Below are positions 25,594-34,388 of a DNA stretch of 64,000 bases, one piece after another. The notes under the pieces were generated by a model. The model saw only the letters and a list, made by a program, of their open reading frames with translations. It searched no databases and was not told the DNA's origin. Numbering within the stretch: position 1 is the stretch's first letter; every line of letters starts with the position of its first letter. Source of the stretch: Bradyrhizobiaceae bacterium. GTDB lineage: Bacteria; Pseudomonadota; Alphaproteobacteria; Rhizobiales; Xanthobacteraceae. The position numbers and the translations under genes are program-made. The stretch spans positions 1 through 64,000 of the forward strand of contig JADYXZ010000006.1 in the NCBI GenBank assembly GCA_020853885.1. Reading direction: 5' to 3'.

Positions 25594-25740
25594 GAATCGA
25601 CCGGATCTCTAAGAGTTCCGCAGAGCACACAGCGAACCGGCCGGTCCGGTCAAGGGGCAGGGCGGCAAAATCGTCTGTTTGCCGGCCGCGATTTCGCATG
25701 ACGAAAGCAGCACGCCCGAGCGGCGGGCCATGGAGGGGGC

Positions 25741-25769
25741 GGGGCGGACATTTTTGTAACGTCCGCCCC
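25741..25769. terminator. Perfect 9-bp hairpin between aldh and modE genes
   Basis: GGGGCGGAC (25741-25749) and GTCCGCCCC (25761-25769) form a strong stem with an 11-nt loop. It lies 64 nt downstream of the aldehyde dehydrogenase stop and 148 nt upstream of modE, all on the minus strand. It may end the dehydrogenase transcript, without a clear T-tract. Nothing else is seen in this 239-nt gap. Confidence 0.4.
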
Positions 25770-25832
25770 TTCCTATGCGCCACCCGCGTGCGTGAGCACC
25801 GTTCGCGCCCGACGCGGGAGAGTCATCACGAA

Positions 25833-27329
25833 TTACAGCCCGACGATCACCGACTTGATCTCGGTATAGGTCTCGACGCCCTCGCGGGCGTTCTCGCGCC
25901 CCCAGCCGGACTGCTTGTAACCGCCGAATGGGACCGCGAGGTCAAGCCCGAAGGTGTTCACGCACACGGTGCCCGCCTTGAGCTTCTTCGCCATCTTGTG
26001 GGCGATGCCGAGGTTCTGCGTCCAGAGATAGGCGGAAAGGCCGTAGGTCGTGTCGTTCGCCTTGGCCGAGATCTGCTCCAGGTCGTCGTCGCTGAAGGAC
26101 GAGGCGCTGAGCACGGGGCCGAAGATCTCCTCGCGGACGATCGACATGTCGTGGCTCGTGTCGGCGAACACCGTTGGCTGCACGAAATAGCCCTCGCGGT
26201 CGAGGCGCTTGCCGCCGGTGACGACGCGCGCGCCCGCGTCCGCGCCGGCCTTGAGGTAGCCGGTCACGCGCTCGATCTGCTCCTGCGAGACGAGCGGCCC
26301 GAAGTCCGTGTCCGGCTCCGTGCCGGGGCCGACCTTCAGCTTCTCCGCATGCTTGGCGACGCCCTCGACGAGCTTGTCGAACACGTCCTTGTGCGCATAG
26401 AGGCGCGAACTCGCCGCGCACACCTGCCCGCTATTGAAGAAGATGCCGTTCGCGGCGGCCGGGATCGCACGATCGAGATCGGCGTCGGGGAAGATGATGA
26501 TCGGCGACTTGCCGCCGAGTTCGAGCGTGACGCGCTTGAGGTTGCCGGTCGCCGCCTTGAGGATGAGCTTGCCGACTTCCGTGGAGCCGGTAAACGAGAT
26601 CTTGTCCACGCCGGGATGCTCGGAGAGCGCGGCGCCCGCCGTCTCGCCAAAACCGGTGACGATATTGACGACGCCCTCGGGGAAGCCGACCTCTTGGATC
26701 AACTCGCCCAGGCGGAGTGCGGTGAGCGGCGTCTGCTCGGCGGGCTTGAGGATGACCGTGCAGCCTGCCGCAAGCGCCGGTGCCATCTTGTTCGCCGCCA
26801 TCATCAGCGGGAAGTTCCACGGCACGATCAGGCCGACGACGCCCACGGGCTCGCGCAGCGTGTACATGTGCCAGTCGCCGGGCTTGTTCGCCGACATGGT
26901 TTCGCCGTTGAGCTTCGTGGCCCAGCCGGCGTTGTAGCGGAACTTCTCGGCGGAGCCGGGAATGTCGGCCATCCGCGCCAACTTCAGCGGCTTGCCGTTG
27001 TCGAGGGTCTCAAGCAGCGCCAGCTCGTCGGCGTGTGCGTCGATCGCGTCGGCAAGCTTCCACAGGAGCTTCGCGCGCTGCGACGGCGTCATCTTCGGCC
27101 ACGGCCCGCGCTCGAACGCCGCGCGCGCAGCGGCAACCGCGAGATCGATGTCGGCCTTGTCGCCCTCGGCGGCCTGCGCGATCACCTGTCCGTCGGCCGG
27201 ATTATAGACGGGAAAGGTCTTGCCCGATTGGGACGCTACCCACTTGCCGTTGATCAGGTGCTTGCGCGGCGTGGCCAGAAAGTCCGTCGCGAGCTTCTTG
27301 CCTTCGACCGATGTGACCGGGATGTTCAT
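25833..27329 (-). CDS. NAD(P)-dependent aldehyde dehydrogenase
   Basis: Class I/II-type aldehyde dehydrogenase of 498 aa. Catalytic residues are visible: Glu270 in VTLELGGKSP and Cys304 in FFNSGQVCAASSR. The cofactor fold shows IVPWNFPLMMAANK and SFTGSTEVGK. I prefer ATG 27329, preceded at good distance by GGAGGA; ATG 27344 would overlap that site. It follows the 130-aa hypothetical gene by 38 nt and is probably cotranscribed, which would put both under the ModE-like site upstream. Its aldehyde is unknown. Confidence 0.93.
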   Translation of the reverse strand: MNIPVTSVEGKKLATDFLATPRKHLINGKWVASQSGKTFPVYNPADGQVIAQAAEGDKADIDLAVAAARAAFERGPWPKMTPSQRAKLLWKLADAIDAHADELALLETLDNGKPLKLARMADIPGSAEKFRYNAGWATKLNGETMSANKPGDWHMYTLREPVGVVGLIVPWNFPLMMAANKMAPALAAGCTVILKPAEQTPLTALRLGELIQEVGFPEGVVNIVTGFGETAGAALSEHPGVDKISFTGSTEVGKLILKAATGNLKRVTLELGGKSPIIIFPDADLDRAIPAAANGIFFNSGQVCAASSRLYAHKDVFDKLVEGVAKHAEKLKVGPGTEPDTDFGPLVSQEQIERVTGYLKAGADAGARVVTGGKRLDREGYFVQPTVFADTSHDMSIVREEIFGPVLSASSFSDDDLEQISAKANDTTYGLSAYLWTQNLGIAHKMAKKLKAGTVCVNTFGLDLAVPFGGYKQSGWGRENAREGVETYTEIKSVIVGL

Positions 27330-27367
27330 GACGAATTCCTCCATTCTCGGCGTTCTGGTTTCGAATT

Positions 27368-27760
27368 CTAGTTCAGGCTGGGCTGGGATTCCTGCGGATT
27401 TGCGGCGCGATCGAAAAGTTCACCGGCCAGGGATCGGAGGTCGCGCTCGCTGAATCCGAAAGAAGCCTCGAATCCGTGTGTTGTCTTTAGAGTCAGAATA
27501 AAGTGATGGCTGGTACCCGAGCGCTGCAGTTTCCAATGGCTCGCGAGAAAGACAACCCGCATGTTCTCATCGCGGAACCGCGCTTGCAAGACTAGCTGCA
27601 TCAGGCGCGGCAGCGTCATGGTGAGCTGATTGAGGCAGTCCGACGGAATGGACAGGGTTGCGGGGTTGCCTTCCGCGTCGGTCACGTTCAACCGCACGCG
27701 GCTACCGTCCGACGCCAGCTCGCAGGTCGTCAGCGCGACCGCCGTGATCTCCTGCGCCAT
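27368..27760 (-). CDS. Hypothetical protein upstream of aldehyde dehydrogenase
   Basis: Protein of 130 aa with no family that I recognise. It has no signal peptide or membrane segment. The pattern is beta-rich (SRVRLNVTDAEGNPATLSIP, then HHFILTLKTTHGFEASFGF) and it has two cysteines (Cys13, Cys42). ATG 27760 has GCAGGAGGCGCCG upstream, an excellent ribosome site. It begins 35 nt from the ModE-like operator, making it the closest gene to it. A role in molybdenum or aldehyde oxidation is only a guess from position. Confidence 0.7.
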   Translation of the reverse strand: MAQEITAVALTTCELASDGSRVRLNVTDAEGNPATLSIPSDCLNQLTMTLPRLMQLVLQARFRDENMRVVFLASHWKLQRSGTSHHFILTLKTTHGFEASFGFSERDLRSLAGELFDRAANPQESQPSLN

Positions 27761-28119
27761 CGGCGCCTCCTGCAATAAACCTGATCCCTGCTTACGTTAT
27801 ATCCTATCAAGAATAACGACAACCTGTCTGCAAGCATGGGCGGCAATTCGACAATCCGGCCGTCGGCAACGTCTTACATCAAAAAGCTTTGCCGGATCGC
27901 AAAAGCTTGACATCTTTCAAAGCCATTTTTTGCGGATGAAGATTCGAGAATTGGCCGCTGGCGCGGCCTTGCAAGAACCGAGTGTGGAATTCACACAATA
28001 TCGGAACATCAGGGAAGAGGCGATCCGAACGAGGAGGTTGAGCAGCAGAACCGGCGCAAGGGCCGGGATGCAGAAGCGCAGCAAATCCTGCTGGATGTGT
28101 TCGGCTGATGGAGATTGAG
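27761..28119. other. Intergenic regulatory region between hypothetical/aldh and sulfate-type transporter
   Basis: A 359-nt gap between divergent units. It holds the ModE-like site (27795-27818), a TTGACA at 27907-27912 with no convincing -10 box, and GTGTG-GAATT-CACAC (27982-27996), a 5-bp inverted repeat around an EcoRI-like centre. Open frames cross 27.9-28.1 kb on both strands, but none has a convincing start or family, so I call no gene. Confidence 0.6.
27795..27818. promoter_or_regulatory. Near-canonical ModE operator
   Basis: CGTTATAT-N10-ATAACG. This equals the arrangement of the E. coli modA operator (CGTTATAT, 10-nt spacer, ATAACG), base for base in both arms. It sits 35 nt upstream of the 130-aa hypothetical gene (minus strand) and 302 nt upstream of the sulfate-type transporter (plus strand). 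A ModE-type protein is encoded 2.2 kb away. The match is seen; the target genes are inferred. Confidence 0.75.
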
Positions 28120-29121
28120 ATGAAAAAACTGATTACGGGTGCATTTCTTGCCGCAACGCTCGCCGTATCGGCGCAGGCACAGGACACGACGCTGCTGAAC
28201 GTTTCCTACGACCCGACGCGCGAGCTCTATCGCGCCTTCAACGCCGCTTTCGTCGCGCACTGGAAGGAGAAGACCGGTAAGACGATCGCTGTCCGGCAAT
28301 CGCACGGCGGTTCCGGCGCGCAGGCGCGCGCGGTGATCGACGGTCTCGACGCCGATGTCGTCACGCTCGCCATGCAGTCCGACGTCGATGCGATCGTGAA
28401 GAACTCCGGCAAAATTGCTGCGGATTGGCGCCAGCGGCTCCCCAACAACAGCGCGCCCTACACCTCAACGATGATCTTCCTGGTTCGCGCCGGCAATCCG
28501 AAAGGGGTGAAGGACTGGGACGATCTCGTGAAGCCCGGCATCCAGGTCATCACGCCCAATCCCAAGACCTCGGGCGCCGCGCGCTGGAACTATCTCGCTG
28601 CCTGGGCCTATGCCCATCAGAAGTTCGGCGGCGACGAGGCCAAGACAAGGGAATTCGTTTCGGCACTCTACAAGAACGTGCCGGTCCTCGACACGGCGGC
28701 GCGCGGCTCGACCACGACCTTCGTGCAGCGCGGCATCGGCGATGTCTATGCCGCCTGGGAGAACGAGGCACTGCTCGCCCTCAAGGAGCTCGGACCGGGC
28801 AAGTTCGAGATCATCGTGCCGTCGCTCTCGACGCTCGCCGAGCCGACGGTGGCGCTCGTCGACGGGAACGTGGACAAGAAAGGCACGCGGGAAGTCGCGC
28901 AAGCCTATCTTGAGTTCCTCTATTCGCCGACCGGGCAGAAGCTCGCCGCCAAGAACTTCTACCGGCCTTATCAGATCCAGCACGCCGATCCGGAGGATGC
29001 CAAGCTGTTTCCCAAGCTGAAGCTGATCACGATCGACGATCCGCTGTTCGGCGGATGGGCCAAGGCGCAGCCGCATCACTTCGGTGATGGTGGTACCTTC
29101 GATCAGATCTACAAGCGCTGA
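28120..29121 (+). CDS. sbp: Sulfate-type ABC transporter substrate-binding protein
   Basis: Periplasmic binding protein of 333 aa, Sbp/CysP family. ATG 28120 is preceded by GGAGATTGAG and gives the signal [20 protein letters not shown]. Oxyanion-pocket motifs are present: [55 protein letters not shown] and [16 protein letters not shown]. The operon continues with cysT, cysW and cysA. Sulfate is the family substrate, yet a ModE-like site upstream leaves room for molybdate or another oxyanion. Confidence 0.93.
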   Translation: MKKLITGAFLAATLAVSAQAQDTTLLNVSYDPTRELYRAFNAAFVAHWKEKTGKTIAVRQSHGGSGAQARAVIDGLDADVVTLAMQSDVDAIVKNSGKIAADWRQRLPNNSAPYTSTMIFLVRAGNPKGVKDWDDLVKPGIQVITPNPKTSGAARWNYLAAWAYAHQKFGGDEAKTREFVSALYKNVPVLDTAARGSTTTFVQRGIGDVYAAWENEALLALKELGPGKFEIIVPSLSTLAEPTVALVDGNVDKKGTREVAQAYLEFLYSPTGQKLAAKNFYRPYQIQHADPEDAKLFPKLKLITIDDPLFGGWAKAQPHHFGDGGTFDQIYKR

Positions 29122-29136
29122 TCGAAGCACCCGCTA

Positions 29137-29985
29137 ATGAATGCAGTCGCAGCCATCGTTGGGCGGCGCCCGAGCGTGATCCCGGGATTCGGGATCACGC
29201 TTGGTTTTGCCCTGACCTATCTGAGCTTGATCGTGCTCATCCCCATCGCCGCGCTGATCCTGCGGACATCGTCGCTGACGTGGGAGCAGTTCTGGGCGAT
29301 CGCGACCAATGAACGGGTGGTTGCGGCGTTGCGGGTGTCCTTCGGCGCCTCCCTCATCGCCGCCATCATCAATGCCTTCTTCGGCCTGATCGTGGCCTGG
29401 GTGCTCGTGCGCTACCGCTTTCCCGGCCGCCGCGTGCTCGACGCGATCGTGGACTTGCCGTTTGCGCTGCCGACGGCCGTTGCCGGCATCGCGCTCACGG
29501 CGATCTTTGCCCCCACCGGCTGGGTCGGCCAGTTTCTCGATCCGCTCGGCATCAAGGTCGCCTACAGCGTGACCGGCATCGTGATCGCGCTGACCTTCAT
29601 CGGTCTGCCCTTCGTGGTGCGCACGCTGCAGCCGGTGATCGAGGAGATCGATCGCGAGGTGGAGGAGGCGGCGGCGACGCTCGGCGCCAACCGCCGCCAG
29701 GCAATCGCGAGGGTCATTCTGCCGACTCTGCTGCCTCCGCTGCTCACCGGCTTCGTGCTCGCACTTGCGCGGGCGATCGGCGAGTACGGATCGGTGATCT
29801 TCATCGCCGGCAATCTTCCCTATGTCACCGAGATTGCGCCGCTTCTGATCGTTATCCGCCTCGAGGAATTCGACTATGTAGGTGCGAGCGCGATCGCCTC
29901 GATTATGCTCGCGATCTCCTTCCTGATGTTCCTAGCCATCAATCTGATTCAGGCTTGGGCGCGGCGGAGGTTCGGGCATGTCTGA
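29137..29985 (+). CDS. cysT: Sulfate ABC transporter permease CysT
   Basis: Permease of 282 aa with about six membrane segments. The EAA loop is [20 protein letters not shown] (about residues 180-200), and the family motif [12 protein letters not shown] lies near the C-terminus. It starts 15 nt after sbp and overlaps cysW by eight nucleotides. CysT and CysW form the heterodimeric channel. Confidence 0.94.
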   Translation: MNAVAAIVGRRPSVIPGFGITLGFALTYLSLIVLIPIAALILRTSSLTWEQFWAIATNERVVAALRVSFGASLIAAIINAFFGLIVAWVLVRYRFPGRRVLDAIVDLPFALPTAVAGIALTAIFAPTGWVGQFLDPLGIKVAYSVTGIVIALTFIGLPFVVRTLQPVIEEIDREVEEAAATLGANRRQAIARVILPTLLPPLLTGFVLALARAIGEYGSVIFIAGNLPYVTEIAPLLIVIRLEEFDYVGASAIASIMLAISFLMFLAINLIQAWARRRFGHV

Positions 29986-30868
29986 TCTTGCAGCCGCCGT
30001 TCCGGCGCGAATGTCCAGGCAGTCGCCCACCACCGAGAGCCGCTTCACGCGCGGCGTCCTGATCGGTGTCGCGATCTTCTTCTTGGGGCTGTTCCTGCTG
30101 TTCCCGCTTCTTGTCGTCTTCGTCGAGGCGCTGCGCGGCGGGATCGGCGCCTATTTCGCTGCGCTCAAAGAGCCCGACACAGTGTCCGCGATCCGTCTCA
30201 CCCTGCTGGTTGCCGCGATCGCCGTCCCGGCGAATCTGTTGTTCGGTCTTGCCGCGTCCTGGGCCATCGCCAAGTACGAATTCCGCGGCAAGGCTCTCCT
30301 GATCACGCTGATCGACCTGCCGTTCTCGGTCTCCCCGGTCATCTCCGGATTGATCTATGTGATCCTGTTCGGTGCGCAGGGCTATTTCGGCGCATGGCTG
30401 CAAAGCTACGGCATCCAGATCGTCTTCGCAGTGCCGGGTATTGTGCTTGCGACGATCTTCGTGACCTTCCCCTTTGTCGCGCGCGAACTCATTCCGCTCA
30501 TGCAGGAGCAGGGGACGCAGGATGAAGAGGCGGCAATCTCGCTCGGTGCCGGCGGCTTCCAGACGTTCTGGCGCGTCACGCTGCCGAACGTGAAGTGGGG
30601 GCTGATGTACGGTGTCCTGCTCTGCAACGCGCGTGCCATGGGTGAGTTTGGCGCGGTCTCGGTCGTCTCCGGCCACATCCGTGGCCAGACCAATACGATG
30701 CCGCTGCACATCGAGATTCTCTACAACGATTATCAATGGGCCGCGGCTTTCGCCGTCGCGTCCCTGCTGGCGCTCTTGGCGCTGGTCACGCTCATTATCA
30801 AAACCATCCTCGAATGGCGCTTCGGCGAGGAACTCGCGAGCGCTGGGCGGCAGGGAGACATTCGATGA
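29978..30868 (+). CDS. cysW: Sulfate ABC transporter permease CysW
   Basis: Second permease subunit, 296 aa. The first membrane segment is near residues 26-48, after a polar N-terminal tail. The EAA loop reads [20 protein letters not shown] and the CysW motif [15 protein letters not shown] follows. It overlaps cysT at the start and cysA at the end (ATGA), so all three are translationally coupled. Confidence 0.94.
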   Translation: MSDLAAAVPARMSRQSPTTESRFTRGVLIGVAIFFLGLFLLFPLLVVFVEALRGGIGAYFAALKEPDTVSAIRLTLLVAAIAVPANLLFGLAASWAIAKYEFRGKALLITLIDLPFSVSPVISGLIYVILFGAQGYFGAWLQSYGIQIVFAVPGIVLATIFVTFPFVARELIPLMQEQGTQDEEAAISLGAGGFQTFWRVTLPNVKWGLMYGVLLCNARAMGEFGAVSVVSGHIRGQTNTMPLHIEILYNDYQWAAAFAVASLLALLALVTLIIKTILEWRFGEELASAGRQGDIR

Positions 30869-32007
30869 ATGCGCTTGCACGTTACCGTGTGGAAACGGAT
30901 AGGATTGAAGCGGACGTGGCCGCGGTCACGCCCAGGGTGAGCGGACGACTGCGCGGCGATCCGATGAATGTGACGGTTCAGGACCTGGTGAAGACCTTCG
31001 GCGAGACGGCGGCGCTGTACGGCGTCTCGCTCGACATTCGCGGCGGCGAGCTGATCGCGCTGCTCGGCCCCTCGGGGTCGGGCAAGACCACGCTCCTGCG
31101 CCTGATCGCCGGTCTCGACTTCCCGACCTCGGGACGCATCCTGTTCGGCGACGAGGATGCCTCCACGAAATCCGTGAAGGACCGCAATGTCGGCTTCGTC
31201 TTCCAGCACTATGCGCTGTTCCGCCACATGACGGTGTTCGACAACATTGCCTTCGGCCTGCGCGTGCGCCCGCGCAGCCAGCGTCCCAGCGAGGCGATCA
31301 TTCGCGAACGGGTCCTTACACTCCTCGACCTCGTTCAATTGCCGGGTCTCGACCGGCGTTATCCGTCGCAATTGTCGGGCGGCCAGCGCCAGCGCGTGGC
31401 GCTCGCCCGCGCCCTCGCGATCGAGCCGCGCGTCCTGCTGCTCGACGAGCCCTTCGGCGCGCTCGACGCCAAGGTGCGCAAGGAGCTGCGCCGCTGGCTG
31501 CGCGAGATCCACGACCACACTGGCCACACAACCGTCTTCGTCACGCACGACCAGGAGGAAGCGCTGGAGCTTGCCGACCGCGTGGTAGTGATGAACCAAG
31601 GCTGCATCGAACAGGTCGGCAGCGCCGACGATATCTATGATCGTCCGGCGACGCCGTTCGTGTTCGACTTCATCGGCGACTCCAGCGCGCTTCCGGTGGA
31701 GGTCAGGAGCGGTCAGGTCTATCTCGACGGCCGGCCGATCGGCATCGACGCGGGCGGAGAGCCCGAAGGACCCGCGACGCTCTTCTTCCGCCCCGGCCAT
31801 GTGCAGTTCGTCAACGATGACAGCGGCGGCATCGCGGGTATCGTGAGCGGCTCGCGCCGCGTCGGCGATATCCGCCGGGTTGAGCTGGAGGCGGGTCTCG
31901 TCAGACACCGTTTTGAAATCGACGTGCCGGCGGACTCCCAGGCGCCGAAGGCCGGCCGCATCGCGGTGAAACCGACGGCCTGGCGGCTCTTCCCGAAAGA
32001 CGAATAG
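30865..32007 (+). CDS. cysA: Sulfate ABC transporter ATPase CysA
   Basis: ATPase of 380 aa from ATG 30865, which overlaps the cysW stop. Walker [17 protein letters not shown], signature [15 protein letters not shown], Walker [13 protein letters not shown] and switch [12 protein letters not shown] are intact. A C-terminal regulatory TOBE-like part follows (from about residue 265). The N-terminal 33 residues are not typical; ATG 30964 ([13 protein letters not shown]) would give the usual CysA start and may be the real one. Confidence 0.93.
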   Translation: MNALARYRVETDRIEADVAAVTPRVSGRLRGDPMNVTVQDLVKTFGETAALYGVSLDIRGGELIALLGPSGSGKTTLLRLIAGLDFPTSGRILFGDEDASTKSVKDRNVGFVFQHYALFRHMTVFDNIAFGLRVRPRSQRPSEAIIRERVLTLLDLVQLPGLDRRYPSQLSGGQRQRVALARALAIEPRVLLLDEPFGALDAKVRKELRRWLREIHDHTGHTTVFVTHDQEEALELADRVVVMNQGCIEQVGSADDIYDRPATPFVFDFIGDSSALPVEVRSGQVYLDGRPIGIDAGGEPEGPATLFFRPGHVQFVNDDSGGIAGIVSGSRRVGDIRRVELEAGLVRHRFEIDVPADSQAPKAGRIAVKPTAWRLFPKDE

Positions 32008-32047
32008 CCCGGTCAATCGATCCGCTAGGCTCGCGCCTGTTGTCGAG

Positions 32048-32065
32048 TATCCGGTGTGCCGGATA
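32048..32065. terminator. Hairpin after cysA
   Basis: TATCCGG-TGTG-CCGGATA is a perfect 7-bp stem with a 4-nt loop, 41 nt after the cysA stop and 15 nt from the end of the convergent small gene. It could terminate both. No T-tract is seen on the plus strand. Confidence 0.45.
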
Positions 32066-32079
32066 ACGGCGCCTGTGGC

Positions 32080-32295
32080 CTATGGCTGGAGCCCGTGCGA
32101 CTTCATGCAGTTGACGTAGAGGGCGACCCGAGCGCGGGACTCGGGCGAAGGTTCGCTCGTTTCAGGATACGCCTTCATTGCATCGGTAATGCACTTGCCG
32201 CGGATGGCGTCCGCATCCTGCGCAATTGCCGTGCCGGCGGTCATCGAAAGCATCACGGCGACGGCGGCTCCATAAGCGAGCTTGTTCCTGGACAT
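32080..32295 (-). CDS. Small secreted protein, unknown function
   Basis: Predicted 71-aa precursor. ATG 32295 is preceded by AGGAGGTCAGC. A clear signal peptide (residues 1-26, ending GTAIAQ) leaves a mature protein of about 45 residues with two cysteines (Cys35, Cys63) that could pair in the periplasm. No family recognised. It stands alone, convergent with cysA. Confidence 0.7.
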   Translation of the reverse strand: MSRNKLAYGAAVAVMLSMTAGTAIAQDADAIRGKCITDAMKAYPETSEPSPESRARVALYVNCMKSHGLQP

Positions 32296-32659
32296 GCTGA
32301 CCTCCTGGACTAGGAGCGTCAGCAAACGACCTGAGCGGGGCCCTCGACATCGGAAAACCCCATGGGTTCGGATGGGGAAAACCGGTATCGCAGCCTCGCG
32401 GCAATTGGGGATCGCCGGCCATACAGACTTGTGCACGGTCATCTAATGGAATCGCCTGGTTCCGACAGAGCACGCGAGGTCCAGTATCCGGCCTGCAAGG
32501 AGACTGGCAGGTCATGGCCAACGCGCTTGTGCACTGGCGGCAGCATGCTCTGCCGAGCGGCCTTGTCGGATCGGCGTTGATCCCGGCTAGACGCGTCTTC
32601 CTTCAGCGCGAATGGGTCGATGTCGATCGGAAAGTCGACGCAGCAGAGGCTGCGGCCGC
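32296..32659. other. Gap between small secreted protein and protease genes
   Basis: A 364-nt stretch without a supportable gene. It contains CCCCAT-N8-ATGGGG, a short hairpin near 32356-32375, just upstream of the small secreted gene on the minus strand. Open frames here lack start sites or family likeness. Confidence 0.5.
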
Positions 32660-33592
32660 CTATCGGCGACTGGCAGCAGCGTCCGTGCCGGTGGGATCGA
32701 TCTGCTCACGCCGGATCTGACCGGTGATGTCGCCGTCGCCGTGGCCGGTCTCGCGACGGCTCTCTCGTGCCGCAAGAATGAGGGCGCGGCGGAAAGCGCC
32801 ATCGATCGTGATGGCGAAATTGTAGTGGGTCGCAGAGAACGGGCGCGCGGCCTTGGCGTCGAGCGTGCGATAGCCGACAAAGATGCCCACGACCTCCCTG
32901 TTCTCGTTGAGCAGCGCCGAGCCGGATCCGCCATGCGCGGCGCTGCAATCGAACGAGACTTCCTGAATCCCCTCCGGCGAAGTTGCGGTTTCGCTCCGGA
33001 TCGAACATCGCTCGACCCCCATGTTTCCGGCTTCACCATTTCCGCCGCCGTACATCAGCACGCGCGAGGAAATTTCCGGCGTCGTTCCGAGCGCATAGGG
33101 CTTGACGCCATCCAGGGGCATGGAGAGGCGCGCCACCGCCCAGTCGAGCGTTGCGCGGTCGTCCATCGGCGTCGCCGAACCGGCGATGATCGAATGCATG
33201 TCGATGGCAATCGATTTGCCCGGGTTGCCGGCCGGTTCAAAGACGCAGGAGGGGTTGCGCGGCGTTCCTCCCGCCGCGATGAACACGTGGGCAGCGGTCG
33301 TGATCACGTTATTGGCGAGCGTGAGCTGGCCGCTTCCAACTGCCGTGCCGCACCGGACGAGGCCGCTCGCGCCGTACTGCGCGTGGAACTCGGGAAGACC
33401 GATGCCTGCGTATCGCGCGAACTCGCTGGGCGGCAGGCGCCGGTCCGGATCGAGGCTGACCGCGCGCACGTAGGGCGCGGGCCGCTCCGTCGGCGTTGCG
33501 AGGAACTCCCGTTCGACTGTTGACGAGAAAGGAGATGACGCGAACGCGGCGCCAAGGGTGGCAAGGAGCAGGGAACCGAGTGAGATCCGCAT
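32660..33592 (-). CDS. Secreted trypsin-like serine protease
   Basis: S1-type protease of 310 aa. The signal peptide is residues 1-19 (MRISLGSLLLATLGAAFAS). The triad is visible: His102 in TTAAHVF, Asp150 in ATLDWAVARL, and Ser223 in AHGGSGSALL, where the usual GDSGG is replaced by GGSGS. Six cysteines may form disulfides. The last 35 residues are polar and unlike the domain. It is likely periplasmic or exported; substrate unknown. Confidence 0.82.
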   Translation of the reverse strand: MRISLGSLLLATLGAAFASSPFSSTVEREFLATPTERPAPYVRAVSLDPDRRLPPSEFARYAGIGLPEFHAQYGASGLVRCGTAVGSGQLTLANNVITTAAHVFIAAGGTPRNPSCVFEPAGNPGKSIAIDMHSIIAGSATPMDDRATLDWAVARLSMPLDGVKPYALGTTPEISSRVLMYGGGNGEAGNMGVERCSIRSETATSPEGIQEVSFDCSAAHGGSGSALLNENREVVGIFVGYRTLDAKAARPFSATHYNFAITIDGAFRRALILAARESRRETGHGDGDITGQIRREQIDPTGTDAAASRR

Positions 33593-34388
33593 GGTTTCGG
33601 CGAGGGCGCAAGCCGCCGAAACCTCTAATAAAAGGCTCAGACAAAGTCATTAAAATTTGAAGCTTATGGCAAACGCGGGCGAGCCGCTCGGCCGGCGTTT
33701 GCCGCCGGCGTGTTCCGTCGGGAACTTCTTCAACGATTGGATCGACGGAACAGGATCAGGCCGGCGCCCGCACGTCGCTTGGAACCGCATCACGCACTGT
33801 TGAATGCACGAGTTCCGATCGCTTGCGCTCGCATTCGCTGGAGTCGTGGATATCGATCTGCAGAATGGATGCAGCGCCGATTGTTCCACTGCGGATTGCG
33901 GTTTGTGCGAATGCTTCGTCCTGCCTCTCCAGATTGAGATCGCAGCCGGGAAAGGCCGCCATCGCTCGCACTGCCGACGGATCCCCCGCAATTTGTTCGC
34001 CGGCCAGCGCAATTCCCGCGGCCAACGCAGCGATCGGAGCATAAATTCGGATGTTGGCGATACGGCACATGCGGTTTGACAGCGGATGCTGACGGCGCGC
34101 TACGCGCTCTTCTCGCAAATTTGATCGGCAAGAGGAGTTGTCCGCAATCAGGCGCTTTCCGAATGCATATCGGGCGAATCCCGGACACGGATCGCTGATC
34201 TTGATTCAAACTTGTCGACATGAAGCAGCTAAATCTACGCGCGCACCAGATTTCATCGGGTCGAAATGTGGCCGCCGCTGTCACACAAAGAGCATTCATT
34301 TTTTCCGCTATTTGCTCCGTACGCATCAAGCAGTTCCAAACTGGTGACGCCGACTATCTGCGATTGTAGGCCAGCTTGGGAGATTGCA
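33593..34388. other. Gene-poor gap of about 0.8 kb
   Basis: This stretch has lower GC than its surroundings. Apart from one weak small frame on the minus strand (33756-34070), I see no coding evidence, no tRNA and no repeat. The right part presumably holds the promoter of the histidine kinase gene. Confidence 0.5.
33756..34070 (-). CDS. Possible small exported protein (weak)
   Basis: A 104-codon frame from ATG 34070. Residues 1-22 resemble a signal peptide (MCRIANIRIYAPIAALAAGI), and the rest is polar with two cysteines. I recognise no family and see no good ribosome site. It may be a chance frame. Confidence 0.25.
   Translation of the reverse strand: MCRIANIRIYAPIAALAAGIALAGEQIAGDPSAVRAMAAFPGCDLNLERQDEAFAQTAIRSGTIGAASILQIDIHDSSECERKRSELVHSTVRDAVPSDVRAPA

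Noticed and set aside
25698-27371. A 557-codon open frame antisense to the aldehyde dehydrogenase
   Set aside because: Low-complexity Arg/Glu/Leu-rich translation with no family; the minus strand codes a complete dehydrogenase.
27879-28187. Short open frames on both strands before sbp, considered as leader peptide or gene remnant
   Set aside because: One plus-strand frame ends in [10 protein letters not shown] near the sbp start, which recalls cysteine-sensing leaders, but there is no ribosome site for a short leader and no run of Cys codons at its stop.
33650-34388. Several overlapping small frames on both strands
   Set aside because: No ribosome sites, families or consistent codon use; only one weak secreted candidate was kept.
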